Below, one piece after another: positions 35,350 to 44,677 of a stretch of DNA of 64,000 bases. The position numbers were made by a program, and so were the translations under genes. The stretch is taken from positions 248,001-312,000 of the forward strand of contig NZ_CP091509.1 of assembly GCF_022870885.1 (NCBI RefSeq). The letters are read 5' to 3'. Source of the stretch: Neisseria dumasiana. Lineage in GTDB: Bacteria; Pseudomonadota; Gammaproteobacteria; Burkholderiales; Neisseriaceae. How positions within the stretch are numbered: position 1 is the first letter of the stretch; every line of letters starts with the position of its first letter. A model generated the notes under the pieces. It was not told the DNA's origin, ran no database searches, and saw nothing but the letters and a program-made list of their open reading frames with translations.

Positions 35350-37518
35350 ATGAACTACCACCACATCGCGCTCAACATCCCCATTTCAGACGGTCTCTTA
35401 ACCTACGGCCACCCGACCGCCTTGCCCAAAGGCTGTCGGGTGGTGGTGCCGTTTCGCGGCAAGCCCGTTGTCGGCGTGGTGTGGGCGAACGGCGTAACGC
35501 CGGAGATTGACGCGGCGAAAATCCTGCCGGTTCAGACGGCCTTTACCGACGAACCGCTGTTTCCCGAAAGCTGGTGCAAGCTGCTGGCGTTCACTTCGCG
35601 CTATTACCATTATCCGCTCGGGCAGGCCGTGTTTACCGCGCTGCCGTTGGGTTTGAAAGAAGCCAAGCCTGTTGAAACCCCGCAGCCGCCGCAGTTTTAT
35701 GCTTTGAACGAAGCAGGCAAAGCGCAAATCCCGCCGCCGGAGCGTTTCCACAAAAAACACGCCTTGTGGCAGGCTTTGCTTTCAGACGGCCTCAGCATGG
35801 CGGCCTTGAAACACATCCACAACCAAGCGCCGAAGCTGCTGCAAGAATGGACGGAAAACGGCTGGATACGCACCGCCCAAGCCGCCGCGCCCGTGTTGAG
35901 GCCGTCTGAACACCGATTAAACACCGAGCAGCAAGCCGCCGCGCAAGCCGTTCAGACGGCATCCGATACCTTCAAACCCTTCCTGCTCTACGGCATCACC
36001 GGCAGCGGCAAAACCGAAGTCTATTTCGACGTGATGGCCAAAGTGTTGGCGGCGGGTAGGCAAGTGCTGTTTCTGCTGCCCGAAATCAACCTTACGCCGC
36101 AACTGATCAAGCGCGTGGAAGCCCGTTTTGCCGACGTGCCGACCGCCGTGCTGCACAGCCAAACCGCAGCAGGCAAGCGCACGCAAGACTATCTGCGCGC
36201 CATGCTCGGGCAAGCCAAACTGATTATCGGCACGCGGCTGGCCGTGTTCACCCCGCTGCCCGATTTGGGCTTGGTGGTGGTGGACGAAGAACACGATTCC
36301 TCGTTCAAACAAGACAACGAACTGCGCTACCACGCCCGCGATTTGGCCGTTTGGCGCGCACGGCAAAGCAGTTGCCCCGTCGTGCTCGGCAGCGCCACCC
36401 CCAGTTTGGAAAGCTGGCACAAAGCACAAACCGGCGCGTACCAACTGCTGGAGCTGACCGAACGCGCCCATTCCGCCGCCCAACTGCCGCAAGTCGACAT
36501 CTTAGACGTACGCCGCCTGCCGCTCGACAACGGCTTCTCGCCGCAAGCCCTGAAACTGCTCAAAACCAACCACGAACAAGGCGGCATGTCGCTGGTGTAT
36601 CTCAACCGACGCGGCTTCGCACCCGCCCTGTTTTGCGGCGACTGCGGCCACACCTTCGGCTGCCCGCGCTGCTCCGCCAAAATGGTGCTGCACCAACGCG
36701 CCCGCCAACTGCGCTGCCACCATTGCGATTTCAGACAGCCCGTACCCTACAAATGCCCCGAATGCGGCAACCAAGACCTCACCGCCGTCGGCCACGGCAC
36801 CCAACGCGTCGAAGAAACCCTGCGCAACTTCATCCCGCAAGCCAAAATCGCCCGCGTCGACCGCGACAGCACCGCCCACAAAAACGACTGGGCCGATTTA
36901 TACCGACGCATCGCCGCCAACGACATCGACATCCTCGTCGGCACCCAAATGCTCGCCAAAGGCCACGACTTCGCACGGCTGAACCTCGTGATCGTATTAA
37001 ACGCCGACGGCAGCCTCTACAGCGCCGACTTCCGCGCCCCCGAAAGACTGTTTTCCGAACTGATGCAGGTTTCCGGCCGGGCAGGGCGCGCCGAAGCCGC
37101 CGGCAAAGTGCTTATCCAAACCCAACTGCCCGAACACCCCGTATTCGCTGCCGTAAAGGCACAAAATTACCGCATCTTCGCCGAAAACGAGCTGAACGAA
37201 CGGCAAACATTCAATATGCCGCCCTTCGGTTTTCAGACGGCCATCCGCGCCGATGCCGTCAAAATCGACGAAGCCGTGCAGTTTCTCAATGACATCCAAG
37301 CCGTTACCCAACCGCTGCTGCCCGAAACCGTATCCGCCTTCGGCCCCGTGCCCATGCTGATGGCGCGGCTGGCCGAACGCGAACGCGCGCAAATGTTTTT
37401 AGAATCCGCCTCCCGCAAAGACCTACACCACGCCGTAAGCCTGTGGGTGCAAGTGTTGCAGCAGTACCGCGACGGCAAAGTAAGATGGTCGGTGGATATC
37501 GACCCGCAAGAGATGTGA
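35350..37518 (+). CDS. priA: Primosomal protein N' (replication restart helicase)
   Basis: The 722-residue protein starts at the ATG at 35350. TATAAT ends only 6 bases before, so transcription probably starts at or near the A of ATG, suggesting a leaderless mRNA. Domains: N-terminal DNA-binding (1-100), superfamily-2 helicase with GITGSGKTEVYFDV (Walker A) and VVVDEEHD, a zinc-binding insertion (CGDCGHTFGCPRC ... CHHCD ... CPECG), and QVSGRAGRAEAAGK. Many in-frame DUS encode SDGL, FQTA or RPSE peptides, so this gene is also a strong DNA-uptake target. Confidence 0.96.
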   Translation: MNYHHIALNIPISDGLLTYGHPTALPKGCRVVVPFRGKPVVGVVWANGVTPEIDAAKILPVQTAFTDEPLFPESWCKLLAFTSRYYHYPLGQAVFTALPLGLKEAKPVETPQPPQFYALNEAGKAQIPPPERFHKKHALWQALLSDGLSMAALKHIHNQAPKLLQEWTENGWIRTAQAAAPVLRPSEHRLNTEQQAAAQAVQTASDTFKPFLLYGITGSGKTEVYFDVMAKVLAAGRQVLFLLPEINLTPQLIKRVEARFADVPTAVLHSQTAAGKRTQDYLRAMLGQAKLIIGTRLAVFTPLPDLGLVVVDEEHDSSFKQDNELRYHARDLAVWRARQSSCPVVLGSATPSLESWHKAQTGAYQLLELTERAHSAAQLPQVDILDVRRLPLDNGFSPQALKLLKTNHEQGGMSLVYLNRRGFAPALFCGDCGHTFGCPRCSAKMVLHQRARQLRCHHCDFRQPVPYKCPECGNQDLTAVGHGTQRVEETLRNFIPQAKIARVDRDSTAHKNDWADLYRRIAANDIDILVGTQMLAKGHDFARLNLVIVLNADGSLYSADFRAPERLFSELMQVSGRAGRAEAAGKVLIQTQLPEHPVFAAVKAQNYRIFAENELNERQTFNMPPFGFQTAIRADAVKIDEAVQFLNDIQAVTQPLLPETVSAFGPVPMLMARLAERERAQMFLESASRKDLHHAVSLWVQVLQQYRDGKVRWSVDIDPQEM

Positions 37519-37520
37519 AG

Positions 37521-37550
37521 AGGCCGTCTGAAAAAGTTTTCAGACGGCCT
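37521..37550 (+). terminator. Inverted DUS terminator, priA and TPR-protein gene
   Basis: AGGCCGTCTGAAAA and TTTTCAGACGGCCT are separated by two bases and lie between convergent genes. They can serve both strands. Confidence 0.75.
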
Positions 37551-37566
37551 TTAAGGTTATGAATGG

Positions 37567-38922
37567 TTAGCTTTCGGCAGAAGATTCGGGAAAAGCCTCT
37601 TTAAACCATGCTTGGAATTCGGGGGTGTTGCGGATGTTGTTGAAAACTTCACCCTCTTTAATGTTAGCTATTTCAGGCAAATCATTTTCCTGTCGTGCTA
37701 AGCGTAATTGGGCGATTGCTTCAGACGTATTGCCTTCTAGCGCATATAAGCAGGCATTTATATATGCTAATTCATTTTCAAATTGTGGATAATCATTTAA
37801 GAATTTGTCTATTAAGTAACGTGCTTGTTGCAATTCGTCAGTTTTTAGATGTAGATGTTTATAGAGCAAAAGTATCAACCAGTTTTTTACCGTTAAATAA
37901 CTTTTATGATTTACAGCTAGTGCATATTGATAATATTTTTCAGCTTGCTCCCATTGTTTCTTTGCTTCATCTATTTTCTTTTCTTGTAATAAGGTGGAGG
38001 CTTCTTTATGGAAAAGAGTTCCCATATTCTCTGCACTCTCATCGCTAGCCGGGTTAACTTGTAGAACTTTTTTGTAATGTTCGTCACTTTCTTTAAACCA
38101 GTAGGCTTGTTGGTCGCGGTTACTTTTGTCGTACAGAAAGCACGCTTGAAGGCCGGCGTTGAAGTTAGCGTGTCCATCTTGATTATCTTGTTGTAGTACA
38201 GCCTGCCAAGCATAAAATGCTTGCAAATAGTCTTGATAAATTTTGCTTTGATCAGCTTTGTCAGATAGCAGGATAGCTTGGGCGCGTAGTTGTTCGATGA
38301 GGGGAATATCGTTGTGTTCCGCTAAATCTTTGGCTGCTTCGATGCTCTCTTTCTGTTGTTTGCTTTCTTTATCTTGTGCTTGAGAGCTATATTTTTTCAT
38401 TTGCTCAGACAGTTTGGCGATTTCGTTTGTACTTTCTTTTGCTTGAGAGTGGAAACTCTGAATTTCATCTAAATGTGCCTGTGCATTTGAGGCGCTTTCT
38501 TTAGCTTGGGCGGCTAAGGTTTGTGCTTTCTCTGAGTGTTCTTTGGCTTGGTTAAGTATGGCCGTGGATTCGGCAAGCATTTTTTCTTTTTCTCGTCGAG
38601 ATACCATATAAGGAATTGCGATGCCTACTATAGCTGCGAATATAGCAATAAAGGACAGCCACCAGTTGATCGTTTCCTGCTGGTTTTCCACCACTTTTTG
38701 GTCAGTAGCCAGTATTTTTTCTTGCAGCTTTAATTCGAGTTCTTTTAAATCGTTTTTTCCGATTATGTCAGATGTTTTGATTGATTCTGCTGGTGTTTCA
38801 ATAGCTGGATTGTTCGCAGCCGTATGATTGGACTGAACCGATGTATTTGCTGCTGCCGAAAAGGAAAACATCAAGCCAAATATCAGGCAGGTGAGAGATG
38901 AAATAAGAATACGTTTGTTCAT
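37567..38922 (-). CDS. Exported membrane-anchored coiled-coil/TPR protein
   Basis: The protein has 451 residues from the ATG at 38922; the frame is open to 38970 without a better start. It has a signal peptide (1-25, ending SAAA-N), a linker, one transmembrane helix at about 87-107 (WWLSFIAIFAAIVGIAIPYM), a Lys/Glu/Ala coiled coil (about 110-190), and TPR-like repeats to the C-terminus (AFYAWQAVLQQDNQDGHANF, QAEKYYQYALAVNHKSYLTV, LAYINACLYALEGNTSEAIA). It is more AT-rich than its neighbours, which suggests separate origin. I do not recognise a named family; a scaffold role is plausible. Confidence 0.8.
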   Translation of the reverse strand: MNKRILISSLTCLIFGLMFSFSAAANTSVQSNHTAANNPAIETPAESIKTSDIIGKNDLKELELKLQEKILATDQKVVENQQETINWWLSFIAIFAAIVGIAIPYMVSRREKEKMLAESTAILNQAKEHSEKAQTLAAQAKESASNAQAHLDEIQSFHSQAKESTNEIAKLSEQMKKYSSQAQDKESKQQKESIEAAKDLAEHNDIPLIEQLRAQAILLSDKADQSKIYQDYLQAFYAWQAVLQQDNQDGHANFNAGLQACFLYDKSNRDQQAYWFKESDEHYKKVLQVNPASDESAENMGTLFHKEASTLLQEKKIDEAKKQWEQAEKYYQYALAVNHKSYLTVKNWLILLLYKHLHLKTDELQQARYLIDKFLNDYPQFENELAYINACLYALEGNTSEAIAQLRLARQENDLPEIANIKEGEVFNNIRNTPEFQAWFKEAFPESSAES

Positions 38923-39009
38923 AAGGCTATCCCATTCAAGATGCGCGTAATTATAACGGCTAAACTGCAAAAAGTATGTTGTGAATGAAGCGGATAGAGA
39001 TTGAACAGT

Positions 39010-39047
39010 ATGAGGCCGTCTGAAAATGATTTTTCAGACGGCCTCAT
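39010..39047 (-). terminator. Inverted DUS terminator of dnaN
   Basis: ATGAGGCCGTCTGAAAA and TTTTCAGACGGCCTCAT are perfect 17-base arms with a 4-base loop. They lie 27 bases beyond the dnaN stop on the minus strand. Confidence 0.85.
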
Positions 39048-39073
39048 GTTTCTAACCTGAATCAAGACACGGA

Positions 39074-40177
39074 TTAGATGCGCATCGGCATCACGATGTA
39101 TTTGAAATTGGGGTTGTTCGGAATGGTGAACAGGGTGGAGCGGTTGGCGTCGCCGAAGGCAAGCTGCATGTCGTCGGCGTGTACGTTGCGCAATACGTCC
39201 ATCAGGTAGCCGATGTTGAAGCCGACTTCGAGTTCGTCGCCCTGATAGGCGATTTCCAATTCTTCTCGGGCTTCTTCCTGCTCGTTGTTGCTACACACAA
39301 CGCTCAACAGGCCGGGGCGCAGCAGCAGTCGGGCACCGCGGAATTTTTCGTTGGCGAGAATGGCGGCGCGTTCGAGAGCGCCGAGCAGCTGGGTGCGGTT
39401 AACCAAAAAGATTTTGTCGTTGTCGAGCGGAATCACGCGGTTGAAGTCGGGGAATTTGCCGTCCACCACTTTGCTGACGATCACGGTGTCGTTGCAGCGG
39501 AAGCGTACTTGGTTGTTGAGCAGCTCTACGGTAATCGGTTCGGCGGGGTGGTTGAGCAGTTTGAAGAGTTCGAGCACGGTTTTGCGCGGCAGAATCACTT
39601 CGGCTTTGGGCAGGTCGGCGTCGATGGTGGTGCAGGAATAGGCGAGGCGGTGGCCGTCGGTGGCGACCAGGCGCAGTTGGTCGCCTTCTACCTGCATCAA
39701 CAGGCCGTTGAGGTAGTAGCGGATGTCTTGCACGGCCATGCTGTACTGCACTTGGGAAAGCATGTTTTTAAAGGCTTCCTGCGGCAGTGAAAAGGCGGCG
39801 CTCACGTTTTCGCCTACGCTCATCAGGGGGAAATCTTCTGCGGGCAGGGTTTGCAGGTTAAAGCGTGATTTGCCTGCTTTGAGGGTAAGGCGGTTTTGCG
39901 CCCAGTCGAGTGCGACGAGCGAGCCGTCGGGCAGGGCGCGCAAAATATCTTGCAGCTTTTTGGCATTGGTGGTGATGCGGAAGTCTTCGGCTTCGCTGTG
40001 GGGGCCGGAGGTGTTGATTTGGATTTCCAAATCGGTAGCCAGAATATTGGTTTGCCCGTGAAGGTTTTCGAGCAATACGTTCGACAGAATCGGCAGCGTG
40101 TGGCGGCGTTCGACGATGCCGGTAACGGCTTGCAGGGGTTTGAGCAGGGCATCGCGTTCGGCTTGTAAAATCAACAT
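39074..40177 (-). CDS. dnaN: DNA polymerase III beta sliding clamp
   Basis: The 367-residue protein starts at the ATG at 40177 (MLILQAERDALLKPLQ). A second ATG at 40183 abuts the GAAGGG ribosome site, so the inner one has proper spacing. Three clamp domains are present, ending in the conserved NPNFKYIVMPMRI. It forms the dimeric ring that tethers polymerase to DNA. It lies 19 bases downstream of dnaA, the standard dnaA-dnaN order. Confidence 0.97.
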   Translation of the reverse strand: MLILQAERDALLKPLQAVTGIVERRHTLPILSNVLLENLHGQTNILATDLEIQINTSGPHSEAEDFRITTNAKKLQDILRALPDGSLVALDWAQNRLTLKAGKSRFNLQTLPAEDFPLMSVGENVSAAFSLPQEAFKNMLSQVQYSMAVQDIRYYLNGLLMQVEGDQLRLVATDGHRLAYSCTTIDADLPKAEVILPRKTVLELFKLLNHPAEPITVELLNNQVRFRCNDTVIVSKVVDGKFPDFNRVIPLDNDKIFLVNRTQLLGALERAAILANEKFRGARLLLRPGLLSVVCSNNEQEEAREELEIAYQGDELEVGFNIGYLMDVLRNVHADDMQLAFGDANRSTLFTIPNNPNFKYIVMPMRI

Positions 40178-40196
40178 GGTCATCCCTTCGGGCTAA

Positions 40197-41744
40197 TCAG
40201 TTTTGGATAATAATTAACAGTTTTTCGTAATCCTGCGCCAATTCGGGGTCTTCTTCGCGCAGTTTGGCTATGGCTTTTACGCCGTGCATCACGGTGGTGT
40301 GGTCGCGGCCGCCGAAGGCGTCGCCTATGCTGGGCAGGCTCAGATTGGTCAGCTCTTTGGTGAGGCTCATGGCAATCTGGCGCGGGCGGGCGATATTCCG
40401 TGTGCGTTTTTTGCCTACTATATCACTCATCTTGATGCGGTAGTATTTTGCGGTGGCATCGATAATCAGGTCGGCGGTAATCACTTTATACGAGCTGGCT
40501 ACGATGTCTTGCAGGGCGTTTCGTGCCAAATCGATGTCGATCGGTTTGTTTAAAAAGCGGCTGCTGGCACTCACGCGGTTGAATGCGCCTTCGAGTTCGC
40601 GCACGTTGGAGCGGATGAGGTTGGCAATGAAAAAGGCGGCGTCTTCGTTTAAATCGACACCGGCGGTTTCGGCTTTTTTCTGCAAAATGGCCACGCGCAT
40701 TTCCAGCTCGGGCGGCTCCAGTTCGAGCGTCAGCCCCCATGAAAATCGTGATTTCAGGCGGGCATCCATGTCTTCGATTTTGGTGGGCAATACGTCGCAG
40801 GTAAGAATGAGCTGTTTTTTCTTGTTGTGGAAATGGTTGTACAAATAGAAAAACTCTTCCATTGTACGGTCTTTGCCCTTAATAAACTGGATGTCGTCGA
40901 TGATTAAGAGGTCGTATTGTTTGTATTGTTGTTTGAATACGTCATAACTGTTGGTGCGCACGGCATTCATAAAGCTGCGCACATAATCATCGGAGTGCAT
41001 GTAGCGCACTTTGGCATCGGGTTTGTTTTTCAGCAGCTCGTTGCCGATGGCCTGAACCAAATGGGTTTTGCCCAAACCGGTGCTGCCGTAAAGGAAGAAA
41101 GGGTTGTAGCCCTGCCCGGGGTTTTCGGCAATAGATTGTGCGGCAGCTGCGGCGATGCGGTTTCCCTTACCTTCTACTAAAGTTTCAAAAGTGTAGTCGG
41201 ATGAAAGGTTGGTTTGCGCGTAGTGGTCTTCTTTAGGTTGCGCAGGCACGCTTTTGGGTTTGGCTGCGGGTTTGTTTTCTACAACGGTTTTTTTGCTGCG
41301 GCTGCCTTCGGCGGGCAAATGCTTCATGCGCTCGGCCAAAATATCTTGGGCGCTTTTGGCTGAGGCAGGTTTGCTGGCTGTTGCCGCTTTGTTTTCAGAC
41401 GGCATCGTAGGTGCTTCGGTATGGCTGTCGAGGCCGTCTGAAACCTTTGCCGCTGTTGTGTTAACTTGTTTATCCGCTTGCGGGGCGATGGTATAGCTTT
41501 GCCCGCTGCCGGCTTTAAACAGCAGGGCGGGCATGTCGGGCGCCAACTCTGCGCGCGCGGCTTCGATGGCGGCAGAAAAGCTGTTTTTGAGCATGTTTAC
41601 GGTAAATTGGTTTTTACAGTAAACCACCCAAGTGCCGTTTTCTTCGCCAACGGTCAACGGTGCAATCCAGGTTTGGAACTGTTGCATCGGAAGGGTGTCG
41701 TGAAGTCGGCGGAGGCATTGCGGCCAAAATTCTGCAAGCGTCAT
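40197..41744 (-). CDS. dnaA: Chromosomal replication initiator DnaA
   Basis: The 515-residue protein has four domains: domain I (MTLAEFWPQCLRRLHDTLPM), a long linker domain II (about 90-170), an AAA+ ATPase (FFLYGSTGLGKTHLVQAIGN, Walker B LLIIDDIQFIKGKD), and a C-terminal DnaA-box-binding helix-turn-helix (FGGRDHTTVMHGVKAI). Two DUS are built into domain II as VSDGLDSH and MPSENK, in opposite directions. It is longer than E. coli DnaA because of this linker. It faces away from the candidate oriC. Confidence 0.97.
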   Translation of the reverse strand: MTLAEFWPQCLRRLHDTLPMQQFQTWIAPLTVGEENGTWVVYCKNQFTVNMLKNSFSAAIEAARAELAPDMPALLFKAGSGQSYTIAPQADKQVNTTAAKVSDGLDSHTEAPTMPSENKAATASKPASAKSAQDILAERMKHLPAEGSRSKKTVVENKPAAKPKSVPAQPKEDHYAQTNLSSDYTFETLVEGKGNRIAAAAAQSIAENPGQGYNPFFLYGSTGLGKTHLVQAIGNELLKNKPDAKVRYMHSDDYVRSFMNAVRTNSYDVFKQQYKQYDLLIIDDIQFIKGKDRTMEEFFYLYNHFHNKKKQLILTCDVLPTKIEDMDARLKSRFSWGLTLELEPPELEMRVAILQKKAETAGVDLNEDAAFFIANLIRSNVRELEGAFNRVSASSRFLNKPIDIDLARNALQDIVASSYKVITADLIIDATAKYYRIKMSDIVGKKRTRNIARPRQIAMSLTKELTNLSLPSIGDAFGGRDHTTVMHGVKAIAKLREEDPELAQDYEKLLIIIQN

Positions 41745-42143
41745 ATTGTGGATTGCCTGATGTGCGGTTGTGTATAACGACAGGGAGTCTGTGAAAAAGT
41801 TTTGTTAAACAATAAATTATTGATTTTTCAGACGGCCTGTTGCATAGGTGGACAGATTCGGCGGATTATACCGAAAATTATCCACAACCGCCATTTTCGC
41901 AACACCGGCGCCAAGCCTGAAACTTTTGTAAATTCGCGTCTGAGACACTTTTTTGAGTTGTACGTCGCCCCTTTGCTTGCGTATCTATAATGATACGTTT
42001 GCACTCGCCTTGCTGCTGTGTCTTGGGCTGCTTTTGCGTTTAAGGGTTTTGCACAGGTCTCAAGCTGCTTTTTTAATTGACAAAAGCGGATATTTAAGGT
42101 GTAATTCGCGGTTTAATTTTCTGAAAAAACTTAGGAAACAGAC
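41745..42143. other. Candidate oriC between dnaA and rpmH
   Basis: This is the 399-base gap between divergent dnaA and rpmH. DnaA boxes: TTATCCACA at 41878-41886 (perfect consensus), and TTATACACA on the minus strand (plus TGTGTATAA, 41769-41777). Between them is an AT-rich stretch, GTTTTGTTAAACAATAAATT (about 41800-41819), suitable as an unwinding element. A weaker box-like TGTGGATTG lies near 41747. The right part is occupied by copy D of the 145-bp repeat (41917-42062). Two clear boxes is few for an origin, so this remains a candidate. Confidence 0.6.
41917..42062. repeat. 145-bp inverted-repeat element, copy D
   Basis: The left end is CTGAAACTTTTGTAAATTCG and the right end GGGTTTTGCACAGGTCTCA. 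The core matches copy C orientation (CTTGCGTATCTATAATGATA, CTCGCCTTGCTGCTGTG). It is about 146 bp and the most diverged full copy, lying in the dnaA-rpmH gap. Confidence 0.6.
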
Positions 42144-42278
42144 ATGAAACGCACTTATCAACCTTCCGTTACCCGCCGCAAACGCACCCACGGTTTCTTG
42201 GTACGCTCTAAAACCCGTGGCGGCCGCGCCGTTTTGGCTGCGCGTCGTGCCAAAGGCCGCAAACGTTTGGCTGTGTAA
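42144..42278 (+). CDS. rpmH: 50S ribosomal protein L34
   Basis: The 44-residue protein [20 protein letters not shown]...[11 protein letters not shown] is an unmistakable L34. TTAGGAAAC precedes the ATG. It is the first gene of the rpmH-rnpA-yidD-yidC cluster, and rnpA begins 2 bases after its stop. Confidence 0.98.
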   Translation: MKRTYQPSVTRRKRTHGFLVRSKTRGGRAVLAARRAKGRKRLAV

Positions 42279-42279
42279 C

Positions 42280-42618
42280 TTGAGCCAAGGCTTCGCCAAG
42301 CGTTACCGCTTATTGAAAACGGATGACTTTTCATCCGTTTTTGCGTTTAAAAAACAACGGAGCGCACCGATGCTGCAAGTGTTTTTCCTGTCGGAAAACG
42401 GTTTGCCGCATGCCCGTTTGGGATTGGTGGTCAGCAAAAAAAACGCCAAACGCGCACATGAGCGCAATTATATGAAGCGGGTGATACGCGAATGGTTCCG
42501 TTGCCACAAAACAACTTTGCCGCCGTATGATTTTGTGGTTCGCGTCCGCCAGCGGTTCGACCGCAGCAATGCCGATGAAGCCCGGCGGCAATTGGCCGGG
42601 CTGATGCGGAAATGCTGA
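42280..42618 (+). CDS. rnpA: Ribonuclease P protein component
   Basis: The protein has 112 residues from a TTG at 42280; the open frame reaches back into rpmH in another frame, but that part is not RnpA-like. The protein subunit supports tRNA 5' processing by M1 RNA. The signature is [13 protein letters not shown] at about 69-81, with [15 protein letters not shown] near the N-terminus, the conserved RNA-binding strand. The last codons overlap yidD by 7 bases (ATGCTGA), indicating translational coupling. Confidence 0.93.
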   Translation: MSQGFAKRYRLLKTDDFSSVFAFKKQRSAPMLQVFFLSENGLPHARLGLVVSKKNAKRAHERNYMKRVIREWFRCHKTTLPPYDFVVRVRQRFDRSNADEARRQLAGLMRKC

Positions 42619-42842
42619 AGCTCAAAAACATACCTGCCAAATTGTTGTTGGCGTTGATCCGTTTTTACCAGTATGCCATTAGCCCGCTGATTCCGCCGCG
42701 TTGCCGCTATACGCCGACCTGTTCGCAGTATGCGGTAGAAGCGGTAAAAAAATACGGGGCATTCAAAGGCGGCTGGCTGGCATTAAAGCGCATTGCCCGT
42801 TGCCATCCGTGGGGCGGCTGCGGGCATGATCCCCTACCTTGA
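42612..42842 (+). CDS. yidD: Membrane protein insertion efficiency factor YidD
   Basis: The 76-residue protein has the family core [40 protein letters not shown], and [14 protein letters not shown]. YidD is a small membrane-associated factor that assists YidC. It overlaps rnpA by 7 bases. A 163-base gap to yidC holds no gene. Confidence 0.95.
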   Translation: MLKLKNIPAKLLLALIRFYQYAISPLIPPRCRYTPTCSQYAVEAVKKYGAFKGGWLALKRIARCHPWGGCGHDPLP

Positions 42843-43005
42843 TGTGCAGTAGGAATATTGTTCGGCCGGCCGTTATCGGTTTTTTATATAATGCCGTCCG
42901 AAACAAACGGTGCTTGTTTGGCTTGGGGCTAAAGTTTGACCCGAACCACTTTGAAACAGGCGGCGGCTTGCGGGTCGCGCACTCACAGTACCATTAGGAT
43001 ATTCT

Positions 43006-44652
43006 ATGGAAACTAAAAGACTTGTCATATTTTTCGCCATTGCAGCGGCGATTTTGTTTGGGTGGGAGCAGATGTTCCCGACGCCCAAACCTAATCCTGC
43101 CCGGCAACAGGCCGTACAAAACCAAGCGGCGCCAAACCAAGCAGTTCCGGCTGCGGCCGCATTAACGCCGTCCGTGCCGGTTACCGTAACAACCGATACG
43201 GTTAAAGCGGTGATTGATGAAAAAACCGGCGATCTGCGCGGCCTGACTTTGTTGAAATACAATGCCAGCAGCGATGAAAGCAAAGATTTCGTGCTGTTTA
43301 ACGACAGCAAAGCCTACACTTATGTGGCTCAGTCCGAATTGTTAAATTCAGACGGCCAAAACGTGTTGAAAGATATTGCATTTACTGCACCGCAAAAACA
43401 ATACAGCCTCAACGGCGACAAAGTGGAAGTGCGTTTAAGCGCGCCCGAAACCGCCGGCTTGAACATCAATAAAATCTACACCTTCACTAAAGGCAGCTAC
43501 CTGATCGACGTGCGTTACGACGTAACCAACAATAGCGGCGCGCCGGTGAAATTGGATGCCGTGTACCGTTTGCTGAGAGACAACAGCAAACCGGAAGGCG
43601 AAGGTTATTTCAACCAAACCTACGCAGGCCCTGTGGTCTATACCCCGTCGGGCGAGTTTGAAAAAGTGCCGTTCGATGATTTGGACGACGATTACCAATC
43701 CGGCAAAGATCAAGCCGAATATGTGCGCAAAACCGACAGCGGCTGGCTGGGCATGATTCAGCATTACTTCATGTCTACTTGGATTCTGCAGCCTAAAGAC
43801 GGCCAAAGCGTTTGTGCCGCAGGTGCCTGCCAAATCGATTTGAAACGCCGCAGCGACAATTTGTATTCGGCTTCCGTGCGTGTGCCGATGCCCGCCATTC
43901 AAAACGGTTCTAAACTCGATTTTCCCGTAGGCTTATATGCCGGCCCGCAAACCACCAGCGTGATCAGTAAAGTGGCAGACAATCTGCAATTGGCTAAGGA
44001 TTACGGCAAAGTGCATATTTTCGCTTCACCGTTGTTCTGGCTGCTTGACAAGCTGCACGGTTTTGTAGGCAACTGGGGTTGGGCGATTGTTTTGCTTACC
44101 ATTATTGTGAAAGCGATTCTGTATCCGCTCACCAATGCTTCTTACCGTTCGATGGCCAAAATGCGTGCCGTCGCTCCGCGTTTGCAGGCTTTGAAAGAGA
44201 AATACGGCGACGACCGTATGGCGATGCAGCAGGCCATGATGCAGATGTATAAAGACGAGAAAATCAACCCGCTCGGCGGCTGTTTGCCTATGCTGCTGCA
44301 AATCCCTGTATTCATCGGTTTGTATTGGGCGATTTTCTCTTCGGTAGAGTTGCGCCAAGCTCCGTGGATCGGTTGGATTACCGATTTGAGCCGTCCCGAC
44401 CCGTGGTTTATTCTGCCGATTATCATGGCGGCTACCATGTTCATTCAAACGTATTTAAACCCGCCGCCCACCGATCCGATGCAGGCGAAAATGATGAAAA
44501 TCATGCCGGTTATTTTCTCGGTAATGTTCTTCTTCTTCCCCGCAGGTTTGGTGCTTTACTGGGTAGTGAATAATATTCTGACTATTTTCCAGCAGTGGTA
44601 TATCAATAAAAGTATTGAAAAACAACGTGCGGCAGGCGAAGTGGTTTCATAA
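43006..44652 (+). CDS. yidC: Membrane protein insertase YidC
   Basis: The 548-residue protein begins with the first membrane segment (METKRLVIFFAIAAAILFGW) and a large periplasmic P1 domain (about 50-330). The five-helix 60KD core follows: GNWGWAIVLLTIIVKAILYP, KMRAVAPRLQALKEKYGDDR, NPLGGCLPMLLQIPVFIGLY, and FPAGLVLYWVVNNILTIFQQ. It inserts membrane proteins alone or with Sec. An inverted DUS terminator follows. Confidence 0.97.
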   Translation: METKRLVIFFAIAAAILFGWEQMFPTPKPNPARQQAVQNQAAPNQAVPAAAALTPSVPVTVTTDTVKAVIDEKTGDLRGLTLLKYNASSDESKDFVLFNDSKAYTYVAQSELLNSDGQNVLKDIAFTAPQKQYSLNGDKVEVRLSAPETAGLNINKIYTFTKGSYLIDVRYDVTNNSGAPVKLDAVYRLLRDNSKPEGEGYFNQTYAGPVVYTPSGEFEKVPFDDLDDDYQSGKDQAEYVRKTDSGWLGMIQHYFMSTWILQPKDGQSVCAAGACQIDLKRRSDNLYSASVRVPMPAIQNGSKLDFPVGLYAGPQTTSVISKVADNLQLAKDYGKVHIFASPLFWLLDKLHGFVGNWGWAIVLLTIIVKAILYPLTNASYRSMAKMRAVAPRLQALKEKYGDDRMAMQQAMMQMYKDEKINPLGGCLPMLLQIPVFIGLYWAIFSSVELRQAPWIGWITDLSRPDPWFILPIIMAATMFIQTYLNPPPTDPMQAKMMKIMPVIFSVMFFFFPAGLVLYWVVNNILTIFQQWYINKSIEKQRAAGEVVS

Positions 44653-44677
44653 TGCAGGCATGTTGGGAGCATAACGG

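Noticed and set aside
36351..37292. 313-codon Arg-rich frame inside priA
   Set aside because: It is a shifted-frame shadow of priA in GC-biased DNA; strings of Arg/Pro are typical of such shadows.
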